Positions 26,546 through 35,123 of a DNA stretch of 64,000 bases are shown here, one piece after another. Source of the stretch: Puniceibacterium sp. IMCC21224 (GTDB lineage Bacteria > Pseudomonadota > Alphaproteobacteria > Rhodobacterales > Rhodobacteraceae); assembly GCF_001038505.1 (NCBI RefSeq), contig NZ_LDPY01000001.1, forward strand, positions 2,852,001-2,916,000, given 5' to 3'. Numbering within the stretch: position 1 is the first letter of the stretch; every line of letters begins with the position of its first letter. Under the pieces are notes generated by a model, which was not told the DNA's origin, did no database searches, and saw nothing but the letters and a program-made list of their open reading frames with translations. The translations under genes were made by a program, and so were the position numbers.

Positions 26546-27761
26546 CCAGCGCGGTAAGCAGCCCCTTGGACATCCCCATCAGCGCCGCCACCGGATACAG
26601 CAGATACCCCACCAGTGAGACCGCGTAATAGCTGATCGCGACCACTGACAGCCCTTCGACCGTCTTTTGCAAACGCAATTGCATGTCGGCGCGCTGATCC
26701 ATGCTGACCAGCAATTGCTGGTTCTGCGCCGAGCGTTCAACCTCGACCCGTGTGCGCAGTAGATCGCCTGCGCGCATCGCCCGGTTGGCCATGCTCTCAA
26801 GTCGGCGCTCGGACGATTTTACCGTGCGCATCGCCGGATCATAGCGGCGCATCATGAATTCGGCAAAGGTCTGCCGCCCGTGCCAGCGCGTCTCGCGCAG
26901 GACGGAAATACGCTGCCCGACGATAGCCTCGTAGGCACCGGTCGCCCCCAAACGGAACGCGGATTGCGCCGACAGCGCCTCAAGCTCGGCCGAGACCGAC
27001 AACAGCGCCTTGAGCGTATCTTCGGCCGGGTCAGTGCCTTTGGTCATGGCCTCCATCAACCGGGACAGCTCGGTGTCGATCTCGCTCATCACCGGTGAGA
27101 TATCGCGCACCCGTGAAAAGCCAAGCATCGACATCGCTTTGTACGTCTCGATCTCGGTCAGGCGCTGGACGATGCGACCGACCCTTCGTTCGCCCACATG
27201 CGGACGGGCAAAGACCGCAAACCGCTGATGCCCCGCCGGATCAATGCGGAAATCGCCGGCTATCACGGCCTCGTCGTCAATGACCGCACTGGCCGCCAGG
27301 CTTTCAGGCACAAACCAATCCTCAAGGCTTGTGTCGATGGCATCACCCTCGGGGCGGACATCAACGCGGATCAGGGCAGACGTGATCCGTAGCCCCGGTG
27401 CGGACTCCAGCCATTCGGGCGGAAATACTTCAAAATCGGTGGGATCGAACACCCGCTCACCCAGCCCGTTCATGAACACGGTATAGGTCACAAATTCGGT
27501 GTGCTGTTCCCACTTCAGGGTATGCTGCCCGATTGGTCCCGAATAATGTGTGGCACCGGGTTGTGGATGCGCCCCACCATAGCGATCAAGCAGCGCCTTC
27601 AGATGCTCCAGATCCAGCGCCTTGTCGCGCGATGCCGCATCCTGCGCCTGTTTGACGGCCAGATAAACCGCCCTGCACGGCACCCTGAGCGACGGAAACG
27701 GTCGCGCGTGCAGCTCGTTCGCCAGCCGGTAGCGCAATGGGTGATCTTGGATAGGCGGCAT
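26478..27761 (-). CDS. DUF3422 family membrane-anchored protein
   Basis: A 427-aa protein matching DUF3422 along its length: DHPLRYRLANELHARPFPSLRVP at the N-terminus, a helical central region (IVQRLTEIETYKAMSMLGFSRVRDISPVMSEIDTELSRLM) and two C-terminal membrane segments (VVAISYYAVSLVGYLLYPVAALMG and LLTALVTLPVVGIVFYLLHRIRHEIEK). The fold (large soluble part, coiled coil, C-terminal hairpin anchor) suggests an inner-membrane protein facing the cytoplasm; its function is unknown. Its 3' end overlaps the convergent YeeE-type gene. Confidence 0.88.
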   Translation of the reverse strand: MPPIQDHPLRYRLANELHARPFPSLRVPCRAVYLAVKQAQDAASRDKALDLEHLKALLDRYGGAHPQPGATHYSGPIGQHTLKWEQHTEFVTYTVFMNGLGERVFDPTDFEVFPPEWLESAPGLRITSALIRVDVRPEGDAIDTSLEDWFVPESLAASAVIDDEAVIAGDFRIDPAGHQRFAVFARPHVGERRVGRIVQRLTEIETYKAMSMLGFSRVRDISPVMSEIDTELSRLMEAMTKGTDPAEDTLKALLSVSAELEALSAQSAFRLGATGAYEAIVGQRISVLRETRWHGRQTFAEFMMRRYDPAMRTVKSSERRLESMANRAMRAGDLLRTRVEVERSAQNQQLLVSMDQRADMQLRLQKTVEGLSVVAISYYAVSLVGYLLYPVAALMGMSKGLLTALVTLPVVGIVFYLLHRIRHEIEK

Positions 27762-27877
27762 GGTAAAAAAATCCGGAGTTTCTATGTCCCTACTTAGATA
27801 ACGGTCACAAGTAAATATAAATCCCTTTTAGATTTCAAAAGCTTAAATGTACACAACCGCATACCAAGCGCAAAAAA

Positions 27878-28249
27878 TCATCCCCCAGGCGGCGCGGGTT
27901 GCCACAACTCGACCGGGTTGCCTTCGGGGTCGTGAATACGTGCAAACTGTCCAACCTGCGGGTTATTCCACTCGGCCCGCGTCTCAACTGCGATGCCTGC
28001 GGCCTGCAACTGCGCGATCATACCCGGCAAATCATCCACCCGAAAATTCAGCATCCACTGCTGCTCTGGACGGTCAAAATAGTCGGTATCCATCGGAAAC
28101 GGGGCAAACACCGTCATGCCGCCATCCTGGCACCATGGCCCGGCCTGCGTCACCGGATCCACCCCCAGATGCTGCGCATACCATTGCGTCAGCGCCGCCG
28201 GATCCCGCGCCCGAAAGAACACGCCGCCAATTCCATTCACCTTGTGCAT
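27878..28249 (-). CDS. VOC-superfamily (glyoxalase-like) protein
   Basis: A 123-aa vicinal-oxygen-chelate fold protein: GIGGVFFRARDPAALTQWYAQHLGV at the N-terminus and GQFARIHDPEGNPVELWQPA at the C-terminus are the two beta-alpha-beta modules. The DPEGNPVELWQ end supplies the usual metal-ligand Glu. Proteins of this kind include glyoxalases, dioxygenases and antibiotic-binding proteins, and the substrate cannot be deduced. ATG 28249 is preceded by GGGGGG. It is transcribed in the same direction as the DUF3422 gene downstream. Confidence 0.87.
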   Translation of the reverse strand: MHKVNGIGGVFFRARDPAALTQWYAQHLGVDPVTQAGPWCQDGGMTVFAPFPMDTDYFDRPEQQWMLNFRVDDLPGMIAQLQAAGIAVETRAEWNNPQVGQFARIHDPEGNPVELWQPAPPGG

Positions 28250-28335
28250 GATTGCCCCCCATCGCAATGGCCCGCTGTACCCAGCGTACACGCGGTTCGC
28301 ACAATCGCCAAATTGCCCGGGAACCAGCTTCACAT

Positions 28336-28366
28336 AAAAAATGCCCCACCGGCCAGGATGGGGCAT
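28336..28366 (-). terminator. Rho-independent terminator of pntAB
   Basis: On the minus strand ATGCCCCA (28366-28359) pairs with TGGGGCAT (28348-28341), and U5 follows (28340-28336). It lies 25 bases after the pntB stop. A second small hairpin (ACTGCAT/ATGCAGT) lies between it and the stop. Confidence 0.88.
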
Positions 28367-28391
28367 TCAATCACTGCATTGAATGCAGTGG

Positions 28392-29825
28392 TCAGCTGAT
28401 CTTGGTCAGCAATTCGTCCAGCGACTTTTTGGCATCGCCATAGAACATCCGCGTGTTTTCTTTGAAGAACAGCGGATTTTCGATCCCGGAATAGCCGGTG
28501 CCCTGCCCGCGTTTGGATACAAACACCTGCTTGGCCTTCCAGCATTCAAGCACCGGCATACCGGCGATGGGGCTGTTGGGATCGTCCTGCGCCGCAGGGT
28601 TCACGATGTCGTTCGAGCCAATGACAATCGCCACATCGGTGTCGGGGAAATCGTCGTTGATCTCGTCCATTTCCATAACAATGTCATAAGGCACACGGGC
28701 TTCGGCCAGCAGCACGTTCATATGCCCCGGCAGACGCCCGGCAACCGGGTGGATCGCAAAGCGCACTGTCTTGCCCTGCGCCCGCAGACGTTTTGTCAGC
28801 TCGGAAACCGATTGCTGCGCCTGCGCCACGGCCATACCATAACCCGGAATGATGATGATGCTGTCGGCCTCGTCCAACGCGGTGGCGACACCGTCGGCAT
28901 CAATGGCGATCTGCTCGCCCTCAACCGCCATCTGTTCGCCCGCCGGGCCACCAAAGCCGCCCAGAATGACCGACACAAACGACCGGTTCATCGCCTTGCA
29001 CATGATGTAGGACAGGATCGCACCGGAGGATCCGACCAGCGCGCCCACAACGATCAACAGATCGTTGCCGAGGCTGAAACCAATCGCCGCCGCCGCCCAA
29101 CCGGAATAGCTGTTCAGCATCGACACAACCACCGGCATGTCGGCACCGCCGATGCCCATGATCAGATGGTAGCCAATGAACAGCGCCGCCAGCGTCATCA
29201 GGACCAGCGGCAACATTCCACCCATCGAGCAGTACCAGATCAGGCAGATCACCGAGAGCGCCGCCGCCGCCATGTTGAGCATATGCCCGCCCGGCAATTT
29301 GGTCGCGACAGACGATACCTTGCCTGCCAGTTTGCCATAGGCAATGACCGACCCGGTAAAGGTCACGGCACCAATAAAGACGCCAAGGAACAGTTCGACC
29401 CGCAGGATATTGACCTCGACCGGCTGCTTGTGTGCCAGAAGGGCGGCAAACCCTTCGAGCGCCTCACGCTCTTCTGGTGTCATCGCCAGCACACGGCCCA
29501 TTTCGATATGCGCGACATAGCCGACAAAGACCGCCGCCAGACCAACAAGGCTGTGCATCGCCGCGACCAGTTCGGGCATCTGCGTCATCTGCACCTTGGT
29601 GGCCAGCTGATACCCGATGGCCCCGCCCAGAGCGACCAGGACAATCGACGCCAGCCACAGGCCCGAACCGGGCCCGATCAGTGTCGCCACAACCGCCAAT
29701 GCCATGCCGCTGATACCGTACCACACGGCCCGCTTGGCGCTTTCCTGTCCCGACAATCCACCCAGGCTAAGGATGAAGAGCACGGCTGCGACCACATAGG
29801 CCGCCGTTGTAAATCCGAATTCCAT
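28392..29825 (-). CDS. pntB: NAD(P) transhydrogenase, beta subunit
   Basis: A 477-aa subunit of the proton-translocating transhydrogenase, which uses the proton gradient to make NADPH from NADH. The N-terminal two thirds is the membrane domain with several helices. The C-terminal dIII domain binds NADP(H): [15 protein letters not shown] (the [10 protein letters not shown] signature), [28 protein letters not shown], and [30 protein letters not shown]. The length matches PntB (about 460-480 aa). It lies 15 bases downstream of pntA, so it is co-transcribed, and a terminator follows. Confidence 0.97.
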   Translation of the reverse strand: MEFGFTTAAYVVAAVLFILSLGGLSGQESAKRAVWYGISGMALAVVATLIGPGSGLWLASIVLVALGGAIGYQLATKVQMTQMPELVAAMHSLVGLAAVFVGYVAHIEMGRVLAMTPEEREALEGFAALLAHKQPVEVNILRVELFLGVFIGAVTFTGSVIAYGKLAGKVSSVATKLPGGHMLNMAAAALSVICLIWYCSMGGMLPLVLMTLAALFIGYHLIMGIGGADMPVVVSMLNSYSGWAAAAIGFSLGNDLLIVVGALVGSSGAILSYIMCKAMNRSFVSVILGGFGGPAGEQMAVEGEQIAIDADGVATALDEADSIIIIPGYGMAVAQAQQSVSELTKRLRAQGKTVRFAIHPVAGRLPGHMNVLLAEARVPYDIVMEMDEINDDFPDTDVAIVIGSNDIVNPAAQDDPNSPIAGMPVLECWKAKQVFVSKRGQGTGYSGIENPLFFKENTRMFYGDAKKSLDELLTKIS

Positions 29826-29840
29826 TGCTCTGTCCCCGCT

Positions 29841-31415
29841 TTACGATTTCTGGAACATGGCGAGCATGCGCCGTGTCACAAGGAAACCGCCGAAAATGTT
29901 GATCCCGGCCATAAAGACCGACAGGCCCGCCAGGACGATCACCAGGAATGATCCTGATCCAATCTGCATAAGCGCACCGAGAATGATGATCGACGAAATG
30001 GCATTGGTCACAGCCATCAGCGGTGTGTGCAGGCTGTGCGCCACCCCCCAGATGACCTGAAACCCGACAAAGACCGACAACACAAAAACGATAAAGTGCT
30101 GCATAAAGCTGGCAGGCGCAAACAGACCGACGAACAGCACCAATGCGCCGCCAACGGCCAGCAGCGTGACCTGATTTTTGGTCTGCTGTTTGAACGTCGC
30201 CACCTCTTGCGCGCGCTTTTCTTCGGGGGTCAGCTCCTTGGTTTTTTCCTTGGGCTTTTGCGCCGCGATCGCCTTGACCTTGGGCGGGGGTGGCGGGAAC
30301 GTCACTTCCTTGGCGTGGGCGACGGTCGCGCCACGGATCACATCGTCTTCCATATTGTGATTGACCACACCGTCCTTGCCCGGCGTGAGGTCGGTCATCA
30401 TGTGGCGGATGTTGGTGGCATACAACGTCGAGGATTGCGTCGCCATCCGGCTGGGGAAGTCGGTGTAGCCGATGATGGTGACGCCATTGTCGGTCACGAT
30501 CTTTTCGTCCGGCACAGTCAGTTTGCAGTTGCCACCGCGTTCGGCGGCAAGGTCGATGATCACCGAACCCGGCTTCATCGCGGCAACCATATCGGGGGTC
30601 CACAGCTCGGGCGCTTCGCGGTTGGGAATCAGCGCCGTGGTGATGACGATGTCGATGTCGGGCGCCAGTTCGCGGAACTTCTTGAGCTGGGCTGCTGTAA
30701 ACTCGGGGCTTGAGACCGAAGCATACCCACCCGACGACGCGCCGTCCGCCTGCTCTTCTTCGAAATCGAGGAAAACAAATTCGGCACCCATCGATTCGAC
30801 CTGCTCGGCCACTTCGGGTCGCACATCAAAGGCATAGGTGACAGCCCCCAGCGACGTGGCTGTCCCAATCGCCGCCAGACCCGCAACCCCGGCGCCAACA
30901 ACCAGCACCTTGGCTGGCGGCACCTTGCCCGCAGCAGTGATCTGCCCGGTAAAGAACCGGCCAAAGTTGTTCCCGGCCTCGATCACCGCGCGATAGCCCG
31001 CGATATTGGCCATCGACGACAGCGCATCCATCTTTTGCGCCCGACTGATGCGCGGCACCATGTCCATGGCGATAACCGACGCGCCCTTTTTGGCCGCAGC
31101 CTCCATCAGCTCGCCGTTCTGGGCTGGCCAAAAGAAAGAAATCAGCAGCTTGTCCGCGGTCAGCCGGCTGACTTCGGTTTTTGACGGCGGGCGGACCTTG
31201 GCAACGATGTCGACGGCCTTCCACAACGCGGCGGCCGTCTTGATCACTTCGACATTGGCCTGTTCATAGGCTTCGTCGGTGAACCCGGCAGCCAGTCCTG
31301 CCCCGGTTTCGATGCAGCATTCATAGCCCAGTTTTTGCAGCTGAAGCGCAGAATCCGGCGTCATGGCAACGCGCGCCTCGCCTTCAAACACTTCCTTTGG
31401 CGTTCCAATCTTCAC
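29841..31415 (-). CDS. pntA: NAD(P) transhydrogenase, alpha subunit (fused form)
   Basis: A 524-aa alpha subunit. Residues 1-380 form the NAD(H)-binding dI domain (MKIGTPKEVFEGEARVAMTPDSALQLQKLG; VLVVGAGVAGLAAIGTATSLGAVTYAFDVRPE; the flexible loop region near DYTDF-like GYTDFPSRMATQ). After a charged Pro/Lys-rich linker (PPPPPKVKAIAAQKPKEKTKEL), about four membrane helices form the dII part. Some alphaproteobacteria split these into PntAA and PntAB; here they are fused as in E. coli. First gene of pntAB. Confidence 0.97.
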   Translation of the reverse strand: MKIGTPKEVFEGEARVAMTPDSALQLQKLGYECCIETGAGLAAGFTDEAYEQANVEVIKTAAALWKAVDIVAKVRPPSKTEVSRLTADKLLISFFWPAQNGELMEAAAKKGASVIAMDMVPRISRAQKMDALSSMANIAGYRAVIEAGNNFGRFFTGQITAAGKVPPAKVLVVGAGVAGLAAIGTATSLGAVTYAFDVRPEVAEQVESMGAEFVFLDFEEEQADGASSGGYASVSSPEFTAAQLKKFRELAPDIDIVITTALIPNREAPELWTPDMVAAMKPGSVIIDLAAERGGNCKLTVPDEKIVTDNGVTIIGYTDFPSRMATQSSTLYATNIRHMMTDLTPGKDGVVNHNMEDDVIRGATVAHAKEVTFPPPPPKVKAIAAQKPKEKTKELTPEEKRAQEVATFKQQTKNQVTLLAVGGALVLFVGLFAPASFMQHFIVFVLSVFVGFQVIWGVAHSLHTPLMAVTNAISSIIILGALMQIGSGSFLVIVLAGLSVFMAGINIFGGFLVTRRMLAMFQKS

Positions 31416-31744
31416 GTATCTTGTCCCCTCTTGCGTCGGAACCCGTCTTTTATACTGCGGCTCCCTTTGTTTAAGGGTCTACACCGCTGACCTGGTTCCA
31501 ACAACCATCGTTCCGGCCACCGACCATAGTGTATCGCGCGGTTTAATCTACACATACATATGTTGCGCGACCTTAGGATCAATCGCAACATCATTGCGAC
31601 ATGTGAGCGGACGGGTCTGCCTGAAATTTTCCCTACTTGCAGTCCTGTCACCAGTTGAACGGCCACCCCCGCCAGAGCAGTGCAAGACGCCTTGCCACTC
31701 CTGCGAACTTGATTAGGCTGGTCCCAAGGTCAGGAAGGAACGCG
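31416..31744. other. Divergent promoter region pntA / SDR gene
   Basis: A 329-base non-coding gap between divergent genes. It holds a nested inverted repeat (31551-31604) described separately. No convincing open frame or RNA gene is seen. Confidence 0.55.
31551..31604. promoter_or_regulatory. Nested inverted repeats upstream of pntA
   Basis: ATGTTGCG (31560-31567) is an exact inverted repeat of CGCAACAT (31584-31591), with 16 bases between them. Outside these, CACAT (31551-31555) pairs with ATGTG (31600-31604). The symmetric layout about 135-190 bases before the pntA start and a similar distance before the SDR gene suggests a regulator site or looped operator. Inference only. Confidence 0.4.
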
Positions 31745-32503
31745 ATGAATCTGTCAGGAAAACATGCCCTTGTCACCGGTGGCGGCACCGGAATCGGGGT
31801 GGCTATCGCGCGGGCATTGGCGGAACACGGGGCTGTGGTCACAATCACTGGACGCCGTGCGGACGTTCTTGGAGACGCGGCACAGACGCATCCCGGCCTG
31901 TTCGCGCAAACCGTTGACGTCATGGATGAAACCTCGGTCTGCATGGGTGTTGCGGCGGCGGTTGCCGCCCGTGGTCCGGTGCAGATTTGCGTACCCAACG
32001 CCGGAATCGCCGAAGGCCGCGCCGCGCATAAGACCGATATGGCGTTCTGGCGTACGATGATGGCCACCAACCTTGACGGCGCGTTCCTGACAATCCGCGA
32101 ATGCCTGACCTCGATGCACACGACAGACTGGGGGCGGGTTATTGCCATTTCGTCAATTGCCGGGGTCAAAGGGCTAAAGGGGGCGCCCTGCTATTCCGCG
32201 TCGAAACACGGGCTGGTCGGCCTGATCCGGGGGCTGGCGGCGGATTATCTGGGCAAGCCCTATACCTTCAACGCACTCTGCCCGGCCTATGTTGACACCG
32301 CCATCGTGCCACAAAATATCGAACGGATCATGGCCCGCACCGGCATGTCCGAGGCCGAGGCGCACAAGGTCATGGACGGCGCAAATCCACATGGTCGGCT
32401 GATCGCCCCCAAAGAGGTGGCCGAAGCGGCGCTGTGGCTCTGCGACGATCATTCAGGCAGTGTCAACGGACAGGCGATCCAGATCGCCGGAGGAGAAATG
32501 TGA
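31745..32503 (+). CDS. SDR-family oxidoreductase (upstream of kynU)
   Basis: A 252-aa short-chain dehydrogenase/reductase. It shows the cofactor motif TGGGTGIG (residues 11-18), NAG in VPNAGIAEG, the active-site Ser in ISSIAG, and YSASK with the catalytic Tyr and Lys. The pattern ...GLAADYLGKPYTFNALCPAYVDT resembles 3-hydroxyacyl or 3-hydroxybutyrate dehydrogenase-like SDRs, but specificity cannot be read. AGGAAGGAA precedes the ATG at 31745. Its stop overlaps the GTG start of kynureninase (ATGTGA), so the two are translationally coupled, which suggests a related catabolic step. Confidence 0.9.
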   Translation: MNLSGKHALVTGGGTGIGVAIARALAEHGAVVTITGRRADVLGDAAQTHPGLFAQTVDVMDETSVCMGVAAAVAARGPVQICVPNAGIAEGRAAHKTDMAFWRTMMATNLDGAFLTIRECLTSMHTTDWGRVIAISSIAGVKGLKGAPCYSASKHGLVGLIRGLAADYLGKPYTFNALCPAYVDTAIVPQNIERIMARTGMSEAEAHKVMDGANPHGRLIAPKEVAEAALWLCDDHSGSVNGQAIQIAGGEM

Positions 32504-33693
32504 CTGATTTCAACTGGACCCGCGAACAGTTTCACATCCCGCTGGGGATGATCTATCTCGACGGGAATTCCCTGGGTGCGTTGCCAAAGATGGCCCCGGA
32601 TCGGGTTCTGCGCATGATGGAACAGGAATGGGGCCAGCAATTGATCACTGGCTGGAACGCCAGTGGCTGGATGGAGCAACCGACCCGGATCGGCAACCGG
32701 ATCGCCCGGCTTATTGGCGCGCAACAGGATCACGTCGTGCTGGGTGACACGCTGTCGATCAAGGTGTTTCAGGCGCTTGCCTCGGCGTTGACACTGCGGC
32801 CCGACCGGCGTGTGATTCTGTCTGACACAGGAAATTTCCCGTCCGACCTGTATATGGCGCAGGGGCTAACACGCCTTCTGGATCGCGGGCACGAACTGCG
32901 CCTCGTCGCCCCGGAAGAGGTCGAAGGCGCGATCACCGAAGACGTTGCCGTTACCCTGATCACCGAAGTCGATTACCGCACGGGCCGACGCCACGACATG
33001 CCCGCGCTGACGGCAAAGGCGCATGAAAAAGGCGCGCTAAGCATCTGGGATCTGGCCCACTCTGCCGGGGCGTTTGGCGTCGATGTCGCAGGCGGTGGGG
33101 CGGATTTTGCCGTCGGCTGCACGTATAAATATCTCAATGGCGGCCCCGGATCGCCCGCCTTTATCTACGTGGCACCAGAACACGCCGAGCATGCGCAACC
33201 CGCGCTGGCTGGTTGGTTGGGCCATGCACAACCCTTTGATTTTGATCAAACTTACAGCCCCGGCGCGGGCATCCAGCGAATGCGCGTGGGCACTCCGCCG
33301 GTGTTGCAGATGACCGCTCTCGAATCGGCGTTGGAGGTCTGGGATCAGGTCGACATGGACGATCTGCGCGCCCGCTCGATCGAGCTGAGCGAACGCTTCC
33401 TAGCAGGGGTCGAACAAAACTGCCCGCAACTACAGCTTTTCAGCCCGCGCGCCCCTGAACAGCGCGGCTCACAAGTCTCGTTCCAGTTCGAGAATGGCTA
33501 TGCGGTGATTCAGGCGCTGATCTCGGAAGGTGTCATCGGAGATTTCCGCGCCCCGGACGTGATGCGTTTCGGCTTTACCCCGCTCTATCTCAACGAACGC
33601 GATGTCGATGAGGCGGTGGCCATTCTGACCCGCGTGATGCGTGGCGCATTGTGGGACACACCCAAATTTATGACCCGCAAGACTGTGACCTGA
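32500..33693 (+). CDS. kynU: Kynureninase
   Basis: A 397-aa PLP enzyme that cleaves kynurenine to anthranilate and alanine in tryptophan breakdown. Motifs include IYLDGNSLGALP near the N-terminus, FPSDLYMAQGL, the Asp-containing SIWDLAHSAGAFGVDV, and the PLP-lysine motif GCTYKYLNGGPGSPAFIYV. The end RFGFTPLYLNERDVDEAV is also typical. The GTG start at 32500 overlaps the preceding stop by four bases and has GGAGGAG upstream; this start gives the expected N-terminus. Other kynurenine-pathway genes (kynA, kynB) are not in the window. Confidence 0.95.
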   Translation: MTDFNWTREQFHIPLGMIYLDGNSLGALPKMAPDRVLRMMEQEWGQQLITGWNASGWMEQPTRIGNRIARLIGAQQDHVVLGDTLSIKVFQALASALTLRPDRRVILSDTGNFPSDLYMAQGLTRLLDRGHELRLVAPEEVEGAITEDVAVTLITEVDYRTGRRHDMPALTAKAHEKGALSIWDLAHSAGAFGVDVAGGGADFAVGCTYKYLNGGPGSPAFIYVAPEHAEHAQPALAGWLGHAQPFDFDQTYSPGAGIQRMRVGTPPVLQMTALESALEVWDQVDMDDLRARSIELSERFLAGVEQNCPQLQLFSPRAPEQRGSQVSFQFENGYAVIQALISEGVIGDFRAPDVMRFGFTPLYLNERDVDEAVAILTRVMRGALWDTPKFMTRKTVT

Positions 33694-33714
33694 CGGCCAA
33701 ATCAGCCAATCACC

Positions 33715-34491
33715 TCAGGCTGACCGTCGCCCCGGCATGTGTCGCGCCGCCGCCCAGCGCCGCACGGCATCGCCAAAGGCGGTGAACAGCGGGCGCGATA
33801 CCGGATCATTGGCCGCATCCCATTCCGGGTGCCACTGAACCGACATGGTGAACCCCGGCGCGCCCTCAACATAGGTCGCTTCGGGGGTACCGTCGGGCGC
33901 AAAGCCATCAATGATAATCCGCGCGCCCGCGCGCTTGATCCCCTGCCCGTGCAGCGTGTTCGTCATCACTTCACGCGCGCCCAAAAGCCGGTGAAACGGA
34001 CCGTTGTCCGAGAATTCAACCATATGACGCAGGGCAAATTTCTCTTCCTGCGTGCCGTCGGGTGGCATCCGGTGGTTCATCCGTCCCGGCAGATCGCGAA
34101 TCTCGGGATAGAGTGAACCGCCCATCGCCACGTTCACCTCTTGAAAGCCGCGGCAGACGCCAAAGAACGGCTGCCCGCGTTCGACACAGGCGCGCACCAG
34201 TGGCAGTGCAATGGCATCGCGCGCCCGATCAAAGGCACCATGCGCCGCCGTCTCGACCTCACCGTATTCTTCCGGGTGGACGTTGGGTCGCCCGCCGGTC
34301 AGCAGAAAACCGTCGCAGGCGTCCAGCAATTCCTCGACCGCCATATAGCGCGGATCGGCAGGGATCAGCAGCGGCACGCAATCCGCGACCTGCGCCACCG
34401 CTTCGGAGTTCATCGACCCGCCTGCATGCGCGAGGTACTGGTCGTTCAAAAGATGCTGGTTGCCGATAATACCGACGATCGGGCGGGTCAT
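33715..34491 (-). CDS. Gamma-glutamyl-gamma-aminobutyrate hydrolase family (class I amidotransferase)
   Basis: A 258-aa class-I glutamine-amidotransferase-like hydrolase of the peptidase C26/PuuD type. It has the nucleophile elbow PFFGVCRGFQEVNVAMGG with the catalytic Cys (about residue 113), the segment GRMNHR, and the His-Glu pair in SVQWHPEWDA. PuuD cleaves gamma-glutamyl-GABA in putrescine breakdown; other members act on related gamma-glutamyl compounds. It lies downstream of glcB and glcG on the same strand (65-base gap), so a link to that cluster is possible, but no puuABC genes are seen. Confidence 0.9.
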   Translation of the reverse strand: MTRPIVGIIGNQHLLNDQYLAHAGGSMNSEAVAQVADCVPLLIPADPRYMAVEELLDACDGFLLTGGRPNVHPEEYGEVETAAHGAFDRARDAIALPLVRACVERGQPFFGVCRGFQEVNVAMGGSLYPEIRDLPGRMNHRMPPDGTQEEKFALRHMVEFSDNGPFHRLLGAREVMTNTLHGQGIKRAGARIIIDGFAPDGTPEATYVEGAPGFTMSVQWHPEWDAANDPVSRPLFTAFGDAVRRWAAARHMPGRRSA

Positions 34492-34556
34492 GTCACACTC
34501 ACTAGGGGAACCGATGCCCTATGCATAGAGCATCGGTCGTGGCGCGAAAAGGCCGC

Positions 34557-34985
34557 TCATATATCTGCAATCAATCCAGCGGATTCGATGCCTGATTTTG
34601 CCGCAGCTGCGTCATTATCAGACGTATCGCCGGTGACGCCCAGCGCACCCAGAACCGTTCCCTTGGTATCGCGCACCAGCACGCCGCCCGGAACCGGGAT
34701 CATCTGCCCCCCCAGCGCAGCGCCGGCGGCCGCGATGAAATAGGCCTGCGCCTCGGCGCGTTGCATCTGCGCCGTGCCGGGCATGCCCAGCATGACCGCG
34801 CCATAGGCCTTACCATGGGCAATGGCAAAACGGCCCGGGCTTGCGCCATCTTCACGCTCGAACGCCTGCACATGGCCGCCCGCATCCAGCACCACAACCG
34901 AAAGCGGTTTGAGCCCCATTTCGCGCCCGGTCTCAAGCGTCTTGCGGATCATTGTCCGCGCCCGTCTCAGGGAAATCCCTGCCAT
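34557..34985 (-). CDS. glcG: GlcG/HbpS-family protein
   Basis: A 142-aa DUF336-family protein (MAGISLRRARTMIRKTLETGREMGLKPLSVVVLDAGGHVQAFEREDGASPGRFAIAHGKAYGA...), with the glycine-rich PVPGGVLVRDTKGTVLGALGVTGDTSDNDAAAAKSGIE end. Relatives are GlcG of the E. coli glycolate operon and the haem-binding HbpS of Streptomyces. No signal peptide is visible, so it is likely cytoplasmic. It follows glcB by 138 bases on the same strand, the gene pairing also found in glcDEFGB of E. coli, which supports the GlcG assignment. Its molecular role is not settled. Confidence 0.86.
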   Translation of the reverse strand: MAGISLRRARTMIRKTLETGREMGLKPLSVVVLDAGGHVQAFEREDGASPGRFAIAHGKAYGAVMLGMPGTAQMQRAEAQAYFIAAAGAALGGQMIPVPGGVLVRDTKGTVLGALGVTGDTSDNDAAAAKSGIESAGLIADI

Positions 34986-35123
34986 CGTCTGTCCTCTCGT
35001 ATGTTGAAGCCGCAGCCCTGCCGGGTTCAGCGGTCCATGTGTTGTTGTGATGCCCGGCCTGCCACCCGACCTATCGGCAAAGGTCACGCCCAAACGGCGG
35101 GCGGCACCCCGCCCGCCATGCGT

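Noticed and set aside
28383-29951. A 522-codon plus-strand frame opposite pntB and the end of pntA
   Set aside because: The composition is charged and repetitive without motifs, and PntB is certain on the other strand.
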